Positions 53,246 through 62,294 of a stretch of 64,000 nucleotides of DNA are shown here, piece by piece (the stretch's first letter is position 1; each line of letters opens with the position of its first letter). The position numbers were made by a program, and so were the translations under genes. A model generated the notes under the pieces. The model was not told the origin of the DNA. It made no database searches and worked only from the letters and a program-made list of their open reading frames with translations. Source of the stretch: Alkalithermobacter thermoalcaliphilus JW-YL-7 = DSM 7308 (lineage in GTDB: Bacteria > Bacillota > Clostridia > Peptostreptococcales > Peptostreptococcaceae); NCBI GenBank assembly GCA_001584565.1, contig LSFY01000001.1:420001-484000 (forward strand), read 5' to 3'.

Positions 53246-55474
53246 TTATATTTTACCATGGAATGTTCTATTTATTACATCTAGTTGTTGTTCTTTAGTA
53301 AGTTTTATAAAGTTAACAGCATATCCAGAAACACGTATTGTAAGTTGAGGATAAAGTTCAGGACGCTCCATTGCATCAATTAAAGTTTCTTTATCTAAAA
53401 CATTTACATTTATATGATGTCCCATTTGAATAAAGTATCCATCAAGCAAAGATGTAAGGTTATTAATTCTTTCTTCCATCGATTTACCTAAAGAGCTTGG
53501 TACAACTGTAAATGTATAAGATATACCGTCTTGAGAGTGTTCGTATGGAAGTTTAGCAACTGAAGACATAGAAGCTAAGCAGCCTTTTGTATCTCTTCCG
53601 TGCATTGGGTTAGCACCAGGAGCAAATGGTTCGCCAGCTTTTCTTCCGTCAGGAGTATTTCCAGTTTTCTTACCATAAACAACATTTGAAGTTATTGTAA
53701 GAACAGATTGAGTCGGTATAGAGTTTCTATAAGTTTTATTTTTTCTTATTTTATTCATGAATAATTCAACTAGGTCAGTTGCTATTTTATCAACAGCTTC
53801 ATCGTTATTTCCAAACTTAGGATAATCTCCCTCTATTTCAAAGTCTACAACCATTCCATCTTCATCTCTTATAGTTTTAACTTTAGCATATTTTATAGCA
53901 GATAAAGAGTCTGCACATACAGAAAGTCCAGCCATACCACAAGCTAATGTTCTAACTACATCTCTATCATGTAAAGCCATTTGGATTTTTTCATAGCAAT
54001 ATTTATCATGCATATAGTGTATAACGTTTAGAGTATTTACGTAAAGACTAGCAAGCCATTCAAGGCATTGATCAAATCTTTCCATTACTTCATCATAATC
54101 TAAATACTCAGATGTAATAGGAGCAAATTTAGGACCAACTTGCATCTTAGTTTTTTCATCTTTACCACCATTTATAGCGTAAAGAAGTGCTTTAGGTAGA
54201 TTACATCTAGCACCAAAGAATTGCATTTGCTTACCGATTTTCATTGCAGATACACAGCAAGCTATTCCGTAATCATCTCCCCAGTATGGTTTCATAAGAT
54301 CATCATTTTCATATTGAATAGAACTTGTATCTATTGAAACCTTAGCACAGAACTTTTTAAAGTTTTCTGGTAGATGAACAGACCAAAGAACAGTTAAGTT
54401 TGGTTCTGGAGCAGGGCCTAAGTTGTATAGTGTATTAAGTATTCTAAATGAGTTTTTAGTAACTAAAGATCTTCCATCTAAAGTCATACCGCCTATACAT
54501 TCAGTTACCCAAGTAGGATCTCCAGAGAAAAGCTCGTTGTATTCAGGAGTTCTTAAAAATCTAACCATTCTAAGTTTCATAACAAAGTGATCCATAAGTT
54601 CTTGAGCTTGCTCTTCAGTTAAAGTTCCATTTTTTAAATCTCTTTCAATATATATATCAAGGAAAGTAGATACTCTACCTAAGCTCATAGCAGCTCCGTT
54701 TTGTTCTTTTACTGCTGCAAGGTAAGCAAAATAAGTCCATTGTATAGCTTCGTGAGCATTAGTAGCTGGCTTAGATATATCATATCCATAAGATAAAGCC
54801 ATTTCTTTTAATTCATGTAAAGCTTTTATTTGATCAGCTAACTCTTCTCTTAGTCTGATAGTATCTTCATCCATTACATTTAGTTCTAAAGATTTAAGTT
54901 GATCGTGTTTATCTTCTATTAATCTATCAACCCCGTAAAGAGCAACTCTTCTATAATCTCCTATTATTCTTCCTCTACCATAAGCATCAGGAAGACCAGT
55001 TATTATTCCAGATTTTCTAGCAGCTCTCATCTCAGGAGTATATACATCAAAAACACCTTCGTTGTGAGTTTTTCTATATTTTGTAAATATTTCACTAATA
55101 GAAGGATCAAGATCATACCCATAAGCTTCACAAGATGTTTCAACCATTCTTATTCCACCAAAAGGCATGATAGCTCTTTTAAGAGGAGCATCAGTTTGAA
55201 GACCAACTATTTTTTCTAAATCTTTATCTATATAACCAGGTTTATGTGAAGTTATACCTGAAATAATTTTTGTATCTACATCAAGAGTTCCACCATTAGA
55301 AACTTCTTTCTTCATTAAATTGGAAACATTATCCCAAAGTTTTTTAGTATTGTCAGTAGGGCCACAAAGGAAAGAGTCATCGCCAGTATATTCAGTGTAG
55401 TTAGATAATATAAAGTCTCTAACGTCTATTTCCTTAGTCCACTTACCAAGTTTAAAATTTTCCCAAGCTTTCAT
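53246..55474 (-). CDS. pflB: Formate C-acetyltransferase (pyruvate formate-lyase)
   Basis: 742-residue glycyl radical enzyme: pyruvate + CoA to acetyl-CoA + formate. Adjacent active-site cysteines lie in [15 protein letters not shown] (about residues 405-406), and the radical Gly in [12 protein letters not shown] near the C-terminus (about residue 717). Further family stretches include [17 protein letters not shown] and [21 protein letters not shown]. Formate feeds fhs. Minus strand, ATG with AAAGGAGG. Flanked upstream by two identical palindromes at its promoter. Confidence 0.97.
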   Translation of the reverse strand: MKAWENFKLGKWTKEIDVRDFILSNYTEYTGDDSFLCGPTDNTKKLWDNVSNLMKKEVSNGGTLDVDTKIISGITSHKPGYIDKDLEKIVGLQTDAPLKRAIMPFGGIRMVETSCEAYGYDLDPSISEIFTKYRKTHNEGVFDVYTPEMRAARKSGIITGLPDAYGRGRIIGDYRRVALYGVDRLIEDKHDQLKSLELNVMDEDTIRLREELADQIKALHELKEMALSYGYDISKPATNAHEAIQWTYFAYLAAVKEQNGAAMSLGRVSTFLDIYIERDLKNGTLTEEQAQELMDHFVMKLRMVRFLRTPEYNELFSGDPTWVTECIGGMTLDGRSLVTKNSFRILNTLYNLGPAPEPNLTVLWSVHLPENFKKFCAKVSIDTSSIQYENDDLMKPYWGDDYGIACCVSAMKIGKQMQFFGARCNLPKALLYAINGGKDEKTKMQVGPKFAPITSEYLDYDEVMERFDQCLEWLASLYVNTLNVIHYMHDKYCYEKIQMALHDRDVVRTLACGMAGLSVCADSLSAIKYAKVKTIRDEDGMVVDFEIEGDYPKFGNNDEAVDKIATDLVELFMNKIRKNKTYRNSIPTQSVLTITSNVVYGKKTGNTPDGRKAGEPFAPGANPMHGRDTKGCLASMSSVAKLPYEHSQDGISYTFTVVPSSLGKSMEERINNLTSLLDGYFIQMGHHINVNVLDKETLIDAMERPELYPQLTIRVSGYAVNFIKLTKEQQLDVINRTFHGKI

Positions 55475-55493
55475 ATTTAAACCTCCTTTTGTA

Positions 55494-55557
55494 ATATTGT
55501 ATACAATATATTATATGTATATATTAACATAAAATTTACGCATATTGTATACAATAT
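55494..55557 (-). promoter_or_regulatory. pflBA control region with two identical palindromic operators
   Basis: ATATTGTATACAATAT occurs at 55494-55509 and 55542-55557, 48 bases centre to centre. Between them, on the minus strand, TATAAT at 55510-55515 is a likely -10, adjoining the first palindrome, so that site covers the transcription start. The other lies upstream. TTGTATACAA is a form typical of GntR-family sites; no regulator gene is nearby. No good -35 was found. Confidence 0.65.
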
Positions 55558-55620
55558 TACAAAATGTTACAAAAAATTAATATTTTAAATGCGTTATATA
55601 TTAAATACAAAATAAAAACA

Positions 55621-55649
55621 TTGTAAAAATAAAAGTATAAGGATATAAT
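55621..55649 (+). promoter_or_regulatory. Promoter of the DEAD-box helicase gene
   Basis: TTGTAA at 55621-55626 and TATAAT at 55644-55649, spacer 17, about 40 bases before the start codon. Confidence 0.75.
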
Positions 55650-55688
55650 GGTAGTTACGAGTTTATGAAAGGAAAGTGAAAAACAATT

Positions 55689-57278
55689 ATGGAAAAAATG
55701 AGGTTTGAAGATTTAAATTTATCTAATGAGATTTTAAGAGCTATTGCAGATATGGGATTTGAGGAACCATCTCCTATACAGGCACAGGCTATTCCATATA
55801 TATTGAAAGGAGAAGATGTTATAGGTCAAGCTCAGACAGGAACAGGTAAAACAGCATCATTTGGAATACCTATATTAGAGATGGTAAATCCAAATGAAAA
55901 TTCTCTCCAAGCGTTAGTATTATGTCCTACTAGAGAGCTTGCAATTCAGGTTTCAGAAGAACTAAGAAAACTTTCAAAATATAAGCATTCAGTTAAGATT
56001 TTACCTATATATGGTGGACAACCAATAGAAAGACAAATAAAAGCATTGAAAAAAGGAATTCAAATAGTAATAGGAACTCCAGGACGTGTTATAGACCATA
56101 TAAATAGAAGAACGCTAAAAATGGAAAATGTTAAGATGGTAATACTAGATGAAGCTGACGAAATGTTGGATATGGGATTTAGAGAAGATATAGAATCTAT
56201 ACTAGAAAAAACTTCAAAAGAAAGGCAGACTATTTTCTTTTCTGCAACTATGCCTAAAGAAATATTAGATCTTACTAAAAAATATCAAAATAATCCACAG
56301 CTTGTAAAAGTGGTAAGAAAAGAATTAACTGTACCTAACATAGAGCAATTTTATTTAGAGGTTAAAGAAAAGTCTAAATTAGAAGTTTTATCAAGATTGA
56401 TAGATATGTACAATCCTAAATTATCAGTAGTATTTTGCAATACTAAAAAAAGAGTTGATGAACTAGTTGGCAATTTACAAGCTCGAGGATATTTTGCTGA
56501 TGGGCTCCACGGAGATATGAAACAGGCTCAAAGAGATAATGTTATGGCTAAATTTAGAAATGTAACAGTAGAAATATTAGTAGCAACTGATGTTGCTGCA
56601 AGAGGGTTAGATATAGATGATGTTGAAGCTGTATTCAACTACGATATGCCTCAAGACGAAGAATATTATGTTCATAGAATAGGAAGAACAGGAAGAGCGG
56701 GAAAAACAGGAAGAGCATTTACTTTTGTAGTTGGAAGAGAAATATACAAATTAAAGGATATACAAAGATATACTAAAACTAAAGTTAAATTGCATCAAAT
56801 ACCTTCAATTAGTGATATAGAGGAAATAAAAACTAATTTATTCCTAGATAAAGTTAGATCTGTTTTAGAAGAAGGACATTTAGGAAAATATATATCATGG
56901 ATAGAAAAGCTTACAGAAGAAGAATATACATCACTAGATGTAGCTGCTGCACTTTTAAAAATTTCAATGGGTGAAAGTTTAAATAAAGAAGATATAAGTA
57001 TAGAAGAAGAGTTTGAGGATACTGGAGCAGAGCCAGGAATGGTAAGACTTTTTATAAATGTAGGTAAAAAGCAAAAAATATCAGCAAGGGATATAGTAGG
57101 AACTATTGCAGGAGAAACTGGAATTGCTGGAAAATTAATTGGAGCAATAGATATTTATGATAAATATACATTTGTTGAGGTTCCTAGAGAGCATGCAAAA
57201 GACGTTTTGACAATAATGAAAAACAATAAAATAAAAGGAAATAAAATAAATATAGAACCTGCGAATAAGAAAAGGTAA
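55689..57278 (+). CDS. DEAD-box ATP-dependent RNA helicase with DbpA-type RNA-binding domain
   Basis: 529 residues. Q motif with FEEPSPIQAQAIP; I AQTGTGKT; Ia PTRELAIQ; Ib TPGR; II DEAD in VILDEADEMLDMGF; III SAT; VI HRIGRTGRAGKTG. The C-terminus beyond about 445 is a DbpA-like RNA-recognition fold (MVRLFINVGKKQKISARDIV, GAIDIYDKYTFVEVP) linked by an acidic stretch. Similar to CshA/YxiN of Firmicutes: ribosome assembly or mRNA turnover. The ATG at 55689 has AAAGGAAAG rather far upstream; ATG 55698 is also possible. Confidence 0.93.
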   Translation: MEKMRFEDLNLSNEILRAIADMGFEEPSPIQAQAIPYILKGEDVIGQAQTGTGKTASFGIPILEMVNPNENSLQALVLCPTRELAIQVSEELRKLSKYKHSVKILPIYGGQPIERQIKALKKGIQIVIGTPGRVIDHINRRTLKMENVKMVILDEADEMLDMGFREDIESILEKTSKERQTIFFSATMPKEILDLTKKYQNNPQLVKVVRKELTVPNIEQFYLEVKEKSKLEVLSRLIDMYNPKLSVVFCNTKKRVDELVGNLQARGYFADGLHGDMKQAQRDNVMAKFRNVTVEILVATDVAARGLDIDDVEAVFNYDMPQDEEYYVHRIGRTGRAGKTGRAFTFVVGREIYKLKDIQRYTKTKVKLHQIPSISDIEEIKTNLFLDKVRSVLEEGHLGKYISWIEKLTEEEYTSLDVAAALLKISMGESLNKEDISIEEEFEDTGAEPGMVRLFINVGKKQKISARDIVGTIAGETGIAGKLIGAIDIYDKYTFVEVPREHAKDVLTIMKNNKIKGNKINIEPANKKR

Positions 57279-57285
57279 GAACAAT

Positions 57286-57311
57286 AAAAAACACTCATAT
57301 GAGTGTTTTTT
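57286..57311 (+). terminator. Terminator of the helicase gene
   Basis: Palindrome AAAAAACACTCAT/ATGAGTGTTTTTT, six bases after the stop region. Confidence 0.9.
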
Positions 57312-57345
57312 ATCAACTAAAATAAATCAGAAAATTCAAAAAACA

Positions 57346-57374
57346 TTTACAATAAATAATTTAAATAATAAAAT
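57346..57374 (+). promoter_or_regulatory. Promoter of tdh
   Basis: TTTACA at 57346-57351 and TAAAAT at 57369-57374, spacer 17. Confidence 0.55.
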
Positions 57375-57412
57375 TTATATTAACGAGTAAAATGTATAAG
57401 GGGGGATAGTTT

Positions 57413-58366
57413 ATGAGAAAAATTTTAGTAACGGGAGCATTGGGCCAGGTAGGATCAGAATTAATTGGTTATTTAAGAAATATTTATGGTGAGAGTAATG
57501 TAATTGCTAGTGATATTCATAAAAAAGGGAAAGAGAGCATAATTGAAGGAGGTCCTTTTGAATTATTAGATGTTTTAGATGCAAAAAAAGCATCGGAAAT
57601 AGTAAAAAAGTACAATGTAGATACTATTATTCATTTAGCAGCGATATTATCTGCAGTTGGAGAAAAAGATCCTGTATTAGCTTGGGATATAAATATGAAT
57701 GGACTTTATAATATGTTAGAAATCTCAAGAGAAAAAAACCTTTCACTTTTTACTCCAAGTTCAATAGCAGCATTTGGACCTAATACTCCAGCAGATAATA
57801 CTCCGCAGGATACAATACAAAGACCAACGACTATGTATGGAGTAACAAAAGTTGCAGGGGAGCTTCTTTGTGATTATTATTTCAAAAAGTATGGAGTAGA
57901 TACTAGAGGAGTTCGATTCCCAGGGCTTATTTCTTATGAAGCATTACCAGGTGGTGGAACTACAGATTATGCAGTACACATATATTATGATGCTATAGAA
58001 AAAGGAAAATATAAATGTTATATAGATAAAGGGACATATATGGATATGATGTATATGCCAGATGCACTAAATGCTATAACTACTCTCTTAGAAGCAGATT
58101 CATCAAAGTTAATACATAGAAATGCATTTAATATAACAGCTATGAGCTTTGCTCCAGAAGATATAGCAAATGAAATCAAAAATCATATACCAGATTTTGA
58201 AATAGAGTATGAAATAGATCCTGTAAGGCAGTCAATTGCACAGTCTTGGCCAAATTCTTTAGATGATACAGCTGCAAGAGATGAGTGGGGATGGAATCCT
58301 AAGTATGATTTGTCATCTATGACAAAAGATATGCTTGAAAAATTGAGATTAAAACTTAAAAAATGA
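57413..58366 (+). CDS. tdh: L-threonine 3-dehydrogenase, SDR (epimerase-like) type
   Basis: 317-residue extended short-chain dehydrogenase. NAD-binding ILVTGALGQVGSEL at the N-terminus, a Ser/Tyr/Lys triad in TPSSIAAFGP and MYGVTKVAGE, and sequence closest to the UDP-galactose-epimerase-like threonine dehydrogenases (PGLISYEALPGGGTTDYAV, RQSIAQSWPNSLDD) that make 2-amino-3-oxobutyrate. Its usual partner, kbl, is not next to it but begins at 63072. ATG with AAGGGGGGAT. Confidence 0.88.
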   Translation: MRKILVTGALGQVGSELIGYLRNIYGESNVIASDIHKKGKESIIEGGPFELLDVLDAKKASEIVKKYNVDTIIHLAAILSAVGEKDPVLAWDINMNGLYNMLEISREKNLSLFTPSSIAAFGPNTPADNTPQDTIQRPTTMYGVTKVAGELLCDYYFKKYGVDTRGVRFPGLISYEALPGGGTTDYAVHIYYDAIEKGKYKCYIDKGTYMDMMYMPDALNAITTLLEADSSKLIHRNAFNITAMSFAPEDIANEIKNHIPDFEIEYEIDPVRQSIAQSWPNSLDDTAARDEWGWNPKYDLSSMTKDMLEKLRLKLKK

Positions 58367-58401
58367 TACAAAGACCCAAGGTAAAACCTTGGGTCTTTGT
58401 A
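58367..58401 (+). other. Strong hairpin without T tract after tdh
   Basis: Perfect 16-bp arms, TACAAAGACCCAAGGT (58367-58382) and its complement (58386-58401), with an AAA loop, directly after the tdh stop codon. It is not followed by a T run, so termination may need help or may be incomplete. Confidence 0.7.
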
Positions 58402-58404
58402 GTA

Positions 58405-58432
58405 GAATTAGTTGCCCTTTGTGCATATATAT
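58405..58432 (+). promoter_or_regulatory. Possible sporulation (sigma-E-like) promoter of the fusion-ligase gene
   Basis: GAATTA (58405-58410) and CATATATAT (58424-58432) with 13 bases between. It resembles the sigma-E pattern only loosely; no sigma-A promoter was found in the gap. Confidence 0.2.
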
Positions 58433-58462
58433 TTAGTATGAGCATAAAGGGGGGAAATATTA

Positions 58463-61372
58463 GTGAAAATAAATATAATAACAGATAATTCATCAGAAGG
58501 ACAAGAGATAATGGATATTATCTATAATTTAGATATAAAAGATAATATAAATAATAAGTTTACTATAAGATGGGGAAATTTTGTATCTGAAGAATGTGAA
58601 GGGATAGAGTTTAATAGTAAACAGTCTATAAAAAATTCATTGGATAAAGAAAATGTAATTCTTACATTAAGAAGAAATAAAATACGATCACCTAGGAGAA
58701 TAAAACCTTCTATAAAAACAGACTTTCCTATAATAGGCAGAAAATACACACATAAAAACGGAACAGATATAAAGATAATAGATAGTTTTAATGAGTATAA
58801 AAAAAGTGATAGCGATTATTATATACAATATATAAAAGTTACTCAAGAATATAGAGTTCATGTTATGGATCTTGAAGTTTTTTTTATAGAAGAAAAATAT
58901 AAAGAAGATTATATAGAAGGTGAAGAAATTACAATAAGAACAAAAGCATTTGGATGGAATTTAAGAAAGGTAAACTTAGAAGATAAAGATGATAAAGAAA
59001 AAGAAGAAATATTTAATATATCAATAAAGGCAATACACGCATTAGGACTTGACTATGGGGTAGTTAATATAGGAAAAGACATAAATGGAAAATATCTAGT
59101 TCTAGATGTAGATCCTACTTGCAAGTACATGGATGAAGAATGTAAAAATGCATATGTAGATAAACTAATACAAACAATTTTAAAGTATGACAAACTAGTT
59201 GATGAAAAAAAAGAAGTAACAATAGGAGCTGATCCTGAATGTTTAATAAAAGATAAGTTTACAGGAGAACTTATAGTAGCATCAGAATTGTTTAAAGAAA
59301 GTGGATACTTTGGACTAGATGATAGAAGTTTAGAAGCTCAGAAAAAATATTTTCCTATAATGGAAATAAGACCTGATTATTCAATAAATCCACTTAAAGT
59401 GTTTGAATCCATAGAACAAATATTAATTAGTATGTACAAACATATACACTACAAGAATGTAGGAATATATTCAGGAAGTATGCCTATATACAATTATTGG
59501 ATAGGAGGACACATTCATTTTGGAATAAAACCAAATTCAAAATTGATAAAAGCCCTTGATAATTACTTAGCACTTTTAGTTATGATGATAGAAAACCCAT
59601 ATACAGCAAGACAAAGAAAAACAAAGTACGGAATGCTAGGAAATTATAGATTGAAATATCATGGAGGATTTGAGTATTGTAGCATAAGTAGCTGGCTTGT
59701 AAGTCCAGAGCTTGCAAAGGCAGTTTTGTGTTTAGCAAAAGTTATATCCCAGGAGTATTTAAATTTAAATAAGATCTTTCTTTCAACTTATTCAGATATA
59801 AGAGCTTATTATCTAGTAAATAAAGATTATTTCAAAGATAAAATAAAAACAATAATAGAGGATATAAAAAGTACTAAAACTTTTCTTAAATATAAAGATC
59901 AAATACAACCTCTTTTTCAAAAAGCTCTTTTAAGTGAATCTTGGAACGAACAAGTAGATATAAAAGATACTTGGAACTTAGGATCATCAGATAAAGAATA
60001 TAAATTTTCTTTAAAGTGTTTTATGCCTAAGGAAAAAAGGAAAGAATTTAACTTAAAAATAAAGGATAAAATAGAGATTTTAATAAAAGATAAAAAATAC
60101 AAAATAGAAATACTACCTAAAGATGATGTTTCACAAGAAAAAAATGGATATGTGAGCTTTTCAAAAGATATATGTGATGAGCTTGGAATAAAAACTAGTG
60201 ATGAAGTTCAGATTTGGTTTGATGAAAATGAAAGAAGTTTCAAAATAGGACCGATTTTAGGTATATTCGCATATATAATAAATCATGAATTTGGCCCATT
60301 TGGATTTCAAAGTTATTATTTTAGAAAATTAATGAAACTAGGTAAAAATAAAGGAATGATAGTGTATGTGTTTACTATATGGGATATAAATTGGGAAAAT
60401 AAGACAATAAAAGGATATGTATATGATTTTGATGAAGAAAAATGGATAGAAAGATATTTTTGTATACCACATGTAATCTACGATAGAGGAGATTTTGTAA
60501 GTGAAAAAAATTATGGGCAACTAGCCTTAGATTATATAAACAATATAAAAGAAAATAATATAAAACTTGTAAACAGTATGGAATGTATAAATTTAACTAA
60601 TGATAAATTAAAAACCTATGAATTCTTGAAGAAAAATTATTATCTAGAAGAATTTTTACCAGAAACATCACAGTACAATAATAAAACTTTGTATGATTTT
60701 GTGCATAGATATAAAAAAGTATATATAAAATTAAGAGATGGAAGCAGGAGTAAAGGAATCTTTTCGATAGAAAAAATAAATGATGACGTATATCTTATAA
60801 CTCATAAAAATTTATATGGATACAATATAAAAATAACATTAGATAAGGATAACTTATCTAGATATATAGAAAATAAAATAAAAGAATTTGAATGTAGCGT
60901 AGATGATTATATAATACAGCAAGGATTAGTATTTGCAAAATATGATAATAAAAATTTTGAAATACGTGTAGTAATGCAAAAAAATAGTAAAGGTATATGG
61001 CTTAGAACTTGTATGGTGGGTAGAGTAGCTATAAATAATGATAAGTTTTTGGATTCTTGGGATGAAAAAAATATAAGATCATCAAAGATACTTAAAGAGT
61101 GTTTCAAAGAAAATGAGGATATAGTTAAAGATAAAATGATAAAAATTTCAAAGTATGTCGTAGATTTAATAGATAATGAGAATATTATTGCAGGAGAGGT
61201 AGCTATAGATTTTGGAATCGATGAAAACTTAAATGTATATATAATAGAACTGAATTCAAAACCAGATAACTTACTAGCTTCTATAGGAGCTTATAAAAGA
61301 AGAAATATAGCTATAAATAGGATACTAGAGTATTCCAAGTTTTTGGTTCAAAAAACTAACTCATGGAGTTAG
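58463..61372 (+). CDS. Fusion of ATP-grasp-like, phiEco32-type amidoligase and YheC/D-type ATP-grasp domains
   Basis: 969 residues, no signal peptide. Residues 1-245 look like a small ATP-grasp-type protein (TIRWGNF at 34-40, FPIIGRKYTHKNG, YIKVTQEYRVHVMD at 123-136, YGVVNIGKDINGKYLVLDVD at 198-216). Residues 252-430 fit the phiEco32-type COOH-NH2 ligase family: IGADPEC at 254-260, MEIRPDY at 300-306, GGHIHFG at 348-354. After a linker, residues 590-965 resemble YheC/YheD spore-coat-associated ATP-grasp: GPILGIF, FGPFGFQSYYF at 610-620, VYIKLRDGSRSKGI at 753-766, EVAIDFGID then IIELNSKPD at 927-935. Likely makes amide bonds on a peptide. GTG with AAGGGGGGAAA. Confidence 0.78.
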   Translation: MKINIITDNSSEGQEIMDIIYNLDIKDNINNKFTIRWGNFVSEECEGIEFNSKQSIKNSLDKENVILTLRRNKIRSPRRIKPSIKTDFPIIGRKYTHKNGTDIKIIDSFNEYKKSDSDYYIQYIKVTQEYRVHVMDLEVFFIEEKYKEDYIEGEEITIRTKAFGWNLRKVNLEDKDDKEKEEIFNISIKAIHALGLDYGVVNIGKDINGKYLVLDVDPTCKYMDEECKNAYVDKLIQTILKYDKLVDEKKEVTIGADPECLIKDKFTGELIVASELFKESGYFGLDDRSLEAQKKYFPIMEIRPDYSINPLKVFESIEQILISMYKHIHYKNVGIYSGSMPIYNYWIGGHIHFGIKPNSKLIKALDNYLALLVMMIENPYTARQRKTKYGMLGNYRLKYHGGFEYCSISSWLVSPELAKAVLCLAKVISQEYLNLNKIFLSTYSDIRAYYLVNKDYFKDKIKTIIEDIKSTKTFLKYKDQIQPLFQKALLSESWNEQVDIKDTWNLGSSDKEYKFSLKCFMPKEKRKEFNLKIKDKIEILIKDKKYKIEILPKDDVSQEKNGYVSFSKDICDELGIKTSDEVQIWFDENERSFKIGPILGIFAYIINHEFGPFGFQSYYFRKLMKLGKNKGMIVYVFTIWDINWENKTIKGYVYDFDEEKWIERYFCIPHVIYDRGDFVSEKNYGQLALDYINNIKENNIKLVNSMECINLTNDKLKTYEFLKKNYYLEEFLPETSQYNNKTLYDFVHRYKKVYIKLRDGSRSKGIFSIEKINDDVYLITHKNLYGYNIKITLDKDNLSRYIENKIKEFECSVDDYIIQQGLVFAKYDNKNFEIRVVMQKNSKGIWLRTCMVGRVAINNDKFLDSWDEKNIRSSKILKECFKENEDIVKDKMIKISKYVVDLIDNENIIAGEVAIDFGIDENLNVYIIELNSKPDNLLASIGAYKRRNIAINRILEYSKFLVQKTNSWS

Positions 61373-61378
61373 TTTTTT
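61350..61378 (+). terminator. Terminator of the fusion-ligase gene
   Basis: 13-bp arms AAAAAACTAACTC (61350-61362) and GAGTTAGTTTTTT (61366-61378) with an ATG loop; the stop codon lies in the right arm. Confidence 0.9.
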
Positions 61379-61462
61379 GTCGTAAATTGAAAGAAAATTT
61401 ATACATATTCTACAAAAATAGTGATTCTTTTTCAAAGGATATATAGTTTTTTTATAGAAAAT
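61377..61462 (+). promoter_or_regulatory. Probable Spo0A/sigma-H control region of spoIIA
   Basis: Upstream: TTGTCGTAA (61377-61385) and TTCTACAAAA (61408-61417, reverse orientation), each one mismatch from a Spo0A box. Then AGGATAT (61436-61442) and GAAAAT (61457-61462), about 14 bases apart, similar to the sigma-H -35 AGGAWWT and -10 GAAT. spoIIA is the known target of both factors in Bacillus and Clostridium. Confidence 0.5.
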
Positions 61463-61496
61463 CTATAATTAAGCATAAAGTTCAGGGGTGATGATG

Positions 61497-61832
61497 GTGG
61501 ATAGAAATTATACAGTAGATGGTAGAAATTTAATAGTAGAGTTACATGGAGAATTAGATCACCATGTAGCAGAAGAAATAAGAGAAGAAATTGATGCGGC
61601 TATTAATCAAAACTCTATAAAAAATGTAATATTCAATTTTAAGAACATAAACTTCATGGATTCGTCAGGAGTAGGGGTTGTAATAGGCAGATATAGGATA
61701 GTATCTAAATTAGGTGGAAAAGTAGCTATTACTAATTTAAATCCTCAAGTCAAAAGGATATTAGACTTGTCAGGAATGAATAAGATAATACAAATTTATG
61801 ATACTTGTGAAGAAGCTATCAGCTCTTTATAA
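61497..61832 (+). CDS. spoIIAA: Anti-sigma-F factor antagonist SpoIIAA
   Basis: STAS-domain protein, 111 residues. Unphosphorylated form releases sigma-F from Spo[24 protein letters not shown] and the phosphorylated Ser in [15 protein letters not shown] at about residues 54-68. The GTG at 61497 is preferred because GGGGTGAT lies at 61485-61492; ATG 61491/61494 or GTG 61488 are in frame but overlap or crowd that site. Confidence 0.94.
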   Translation: MDRNYTVDGRNLIVELHGELDHHVAEEIREEIDAAINQNSIKNVIFNFKNINFMDSSGVGVVIGRYRIVSKLGGKVAITNLNPQVKRILDLSGMNKIIQIYDTCEEAISSL

Positions 61833-61845
61833 GGGGGTATATTTT

Positions 61846-62283
61846 ATGAAGAATTTTGTACAAATGCAATTTGCAGCTAAATCAGAAAATGAATCCTTTG
61901 CAAGAGTTGTAGTAGCTTCGTTTGCTTCTCAACTAAATCCGACTATAGATGAAATTGCGGATATAAAAACAGCAGTATCTGAAGCTGTTACAAACTCTAT
62001 AATTCATGGATATGATGAAGATGAGGAAAAAAAGGTGTATTTATCTTGTAAGATAGAAAATAATACAATAGAAATATGTATAGAAGATAAAGGAAATGGT
62101 ATAGAAGATGTTGAAATGGCAAGGCAACCTTTATATACTTCAAAGCCTGAACTTGAAAGATCTGGGATGGGATTTACCGTAATGGAAACATTTATGGACG
62201 AAGTGTTAGTTTCATCTAAACAAGGAGAAGGTACTAAAGTAGTAATGAGAAAAACAATAAAATCAAATAAAAAACAGGATTAG
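61846..62283 (+). CDS. spoIIAB: Anti-sigma-F factor SpoIIAB
   Basis: 145-residue GHKL-fold serine kinase and anti-sigma factor. N box [11 protein letters not shown] (residues 46-56), G1 EDKGNGIED, and [15 protein letters not shown]. Starts 13 bases after spoIIAA behind AAGGGGG. Holds sigma-F inactive before septation and phosphorylates SpoIIAA. Confidence 0.97.
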   Translation: MKNFVQMQFAAKSENESFARVVVASFASQLNPTIDEIADIKTAVSEAVTNSIIHGYDEDEEKKVYLSCKIENNTIEICIEDKGNGIEDVEMARQPLYTSKPELERSGMGFTVMETFMDEVLVSSKQGEGTKVVMRKTIKSNKKQD

Positions 62284-62294
62284 AGGTAGTAATT

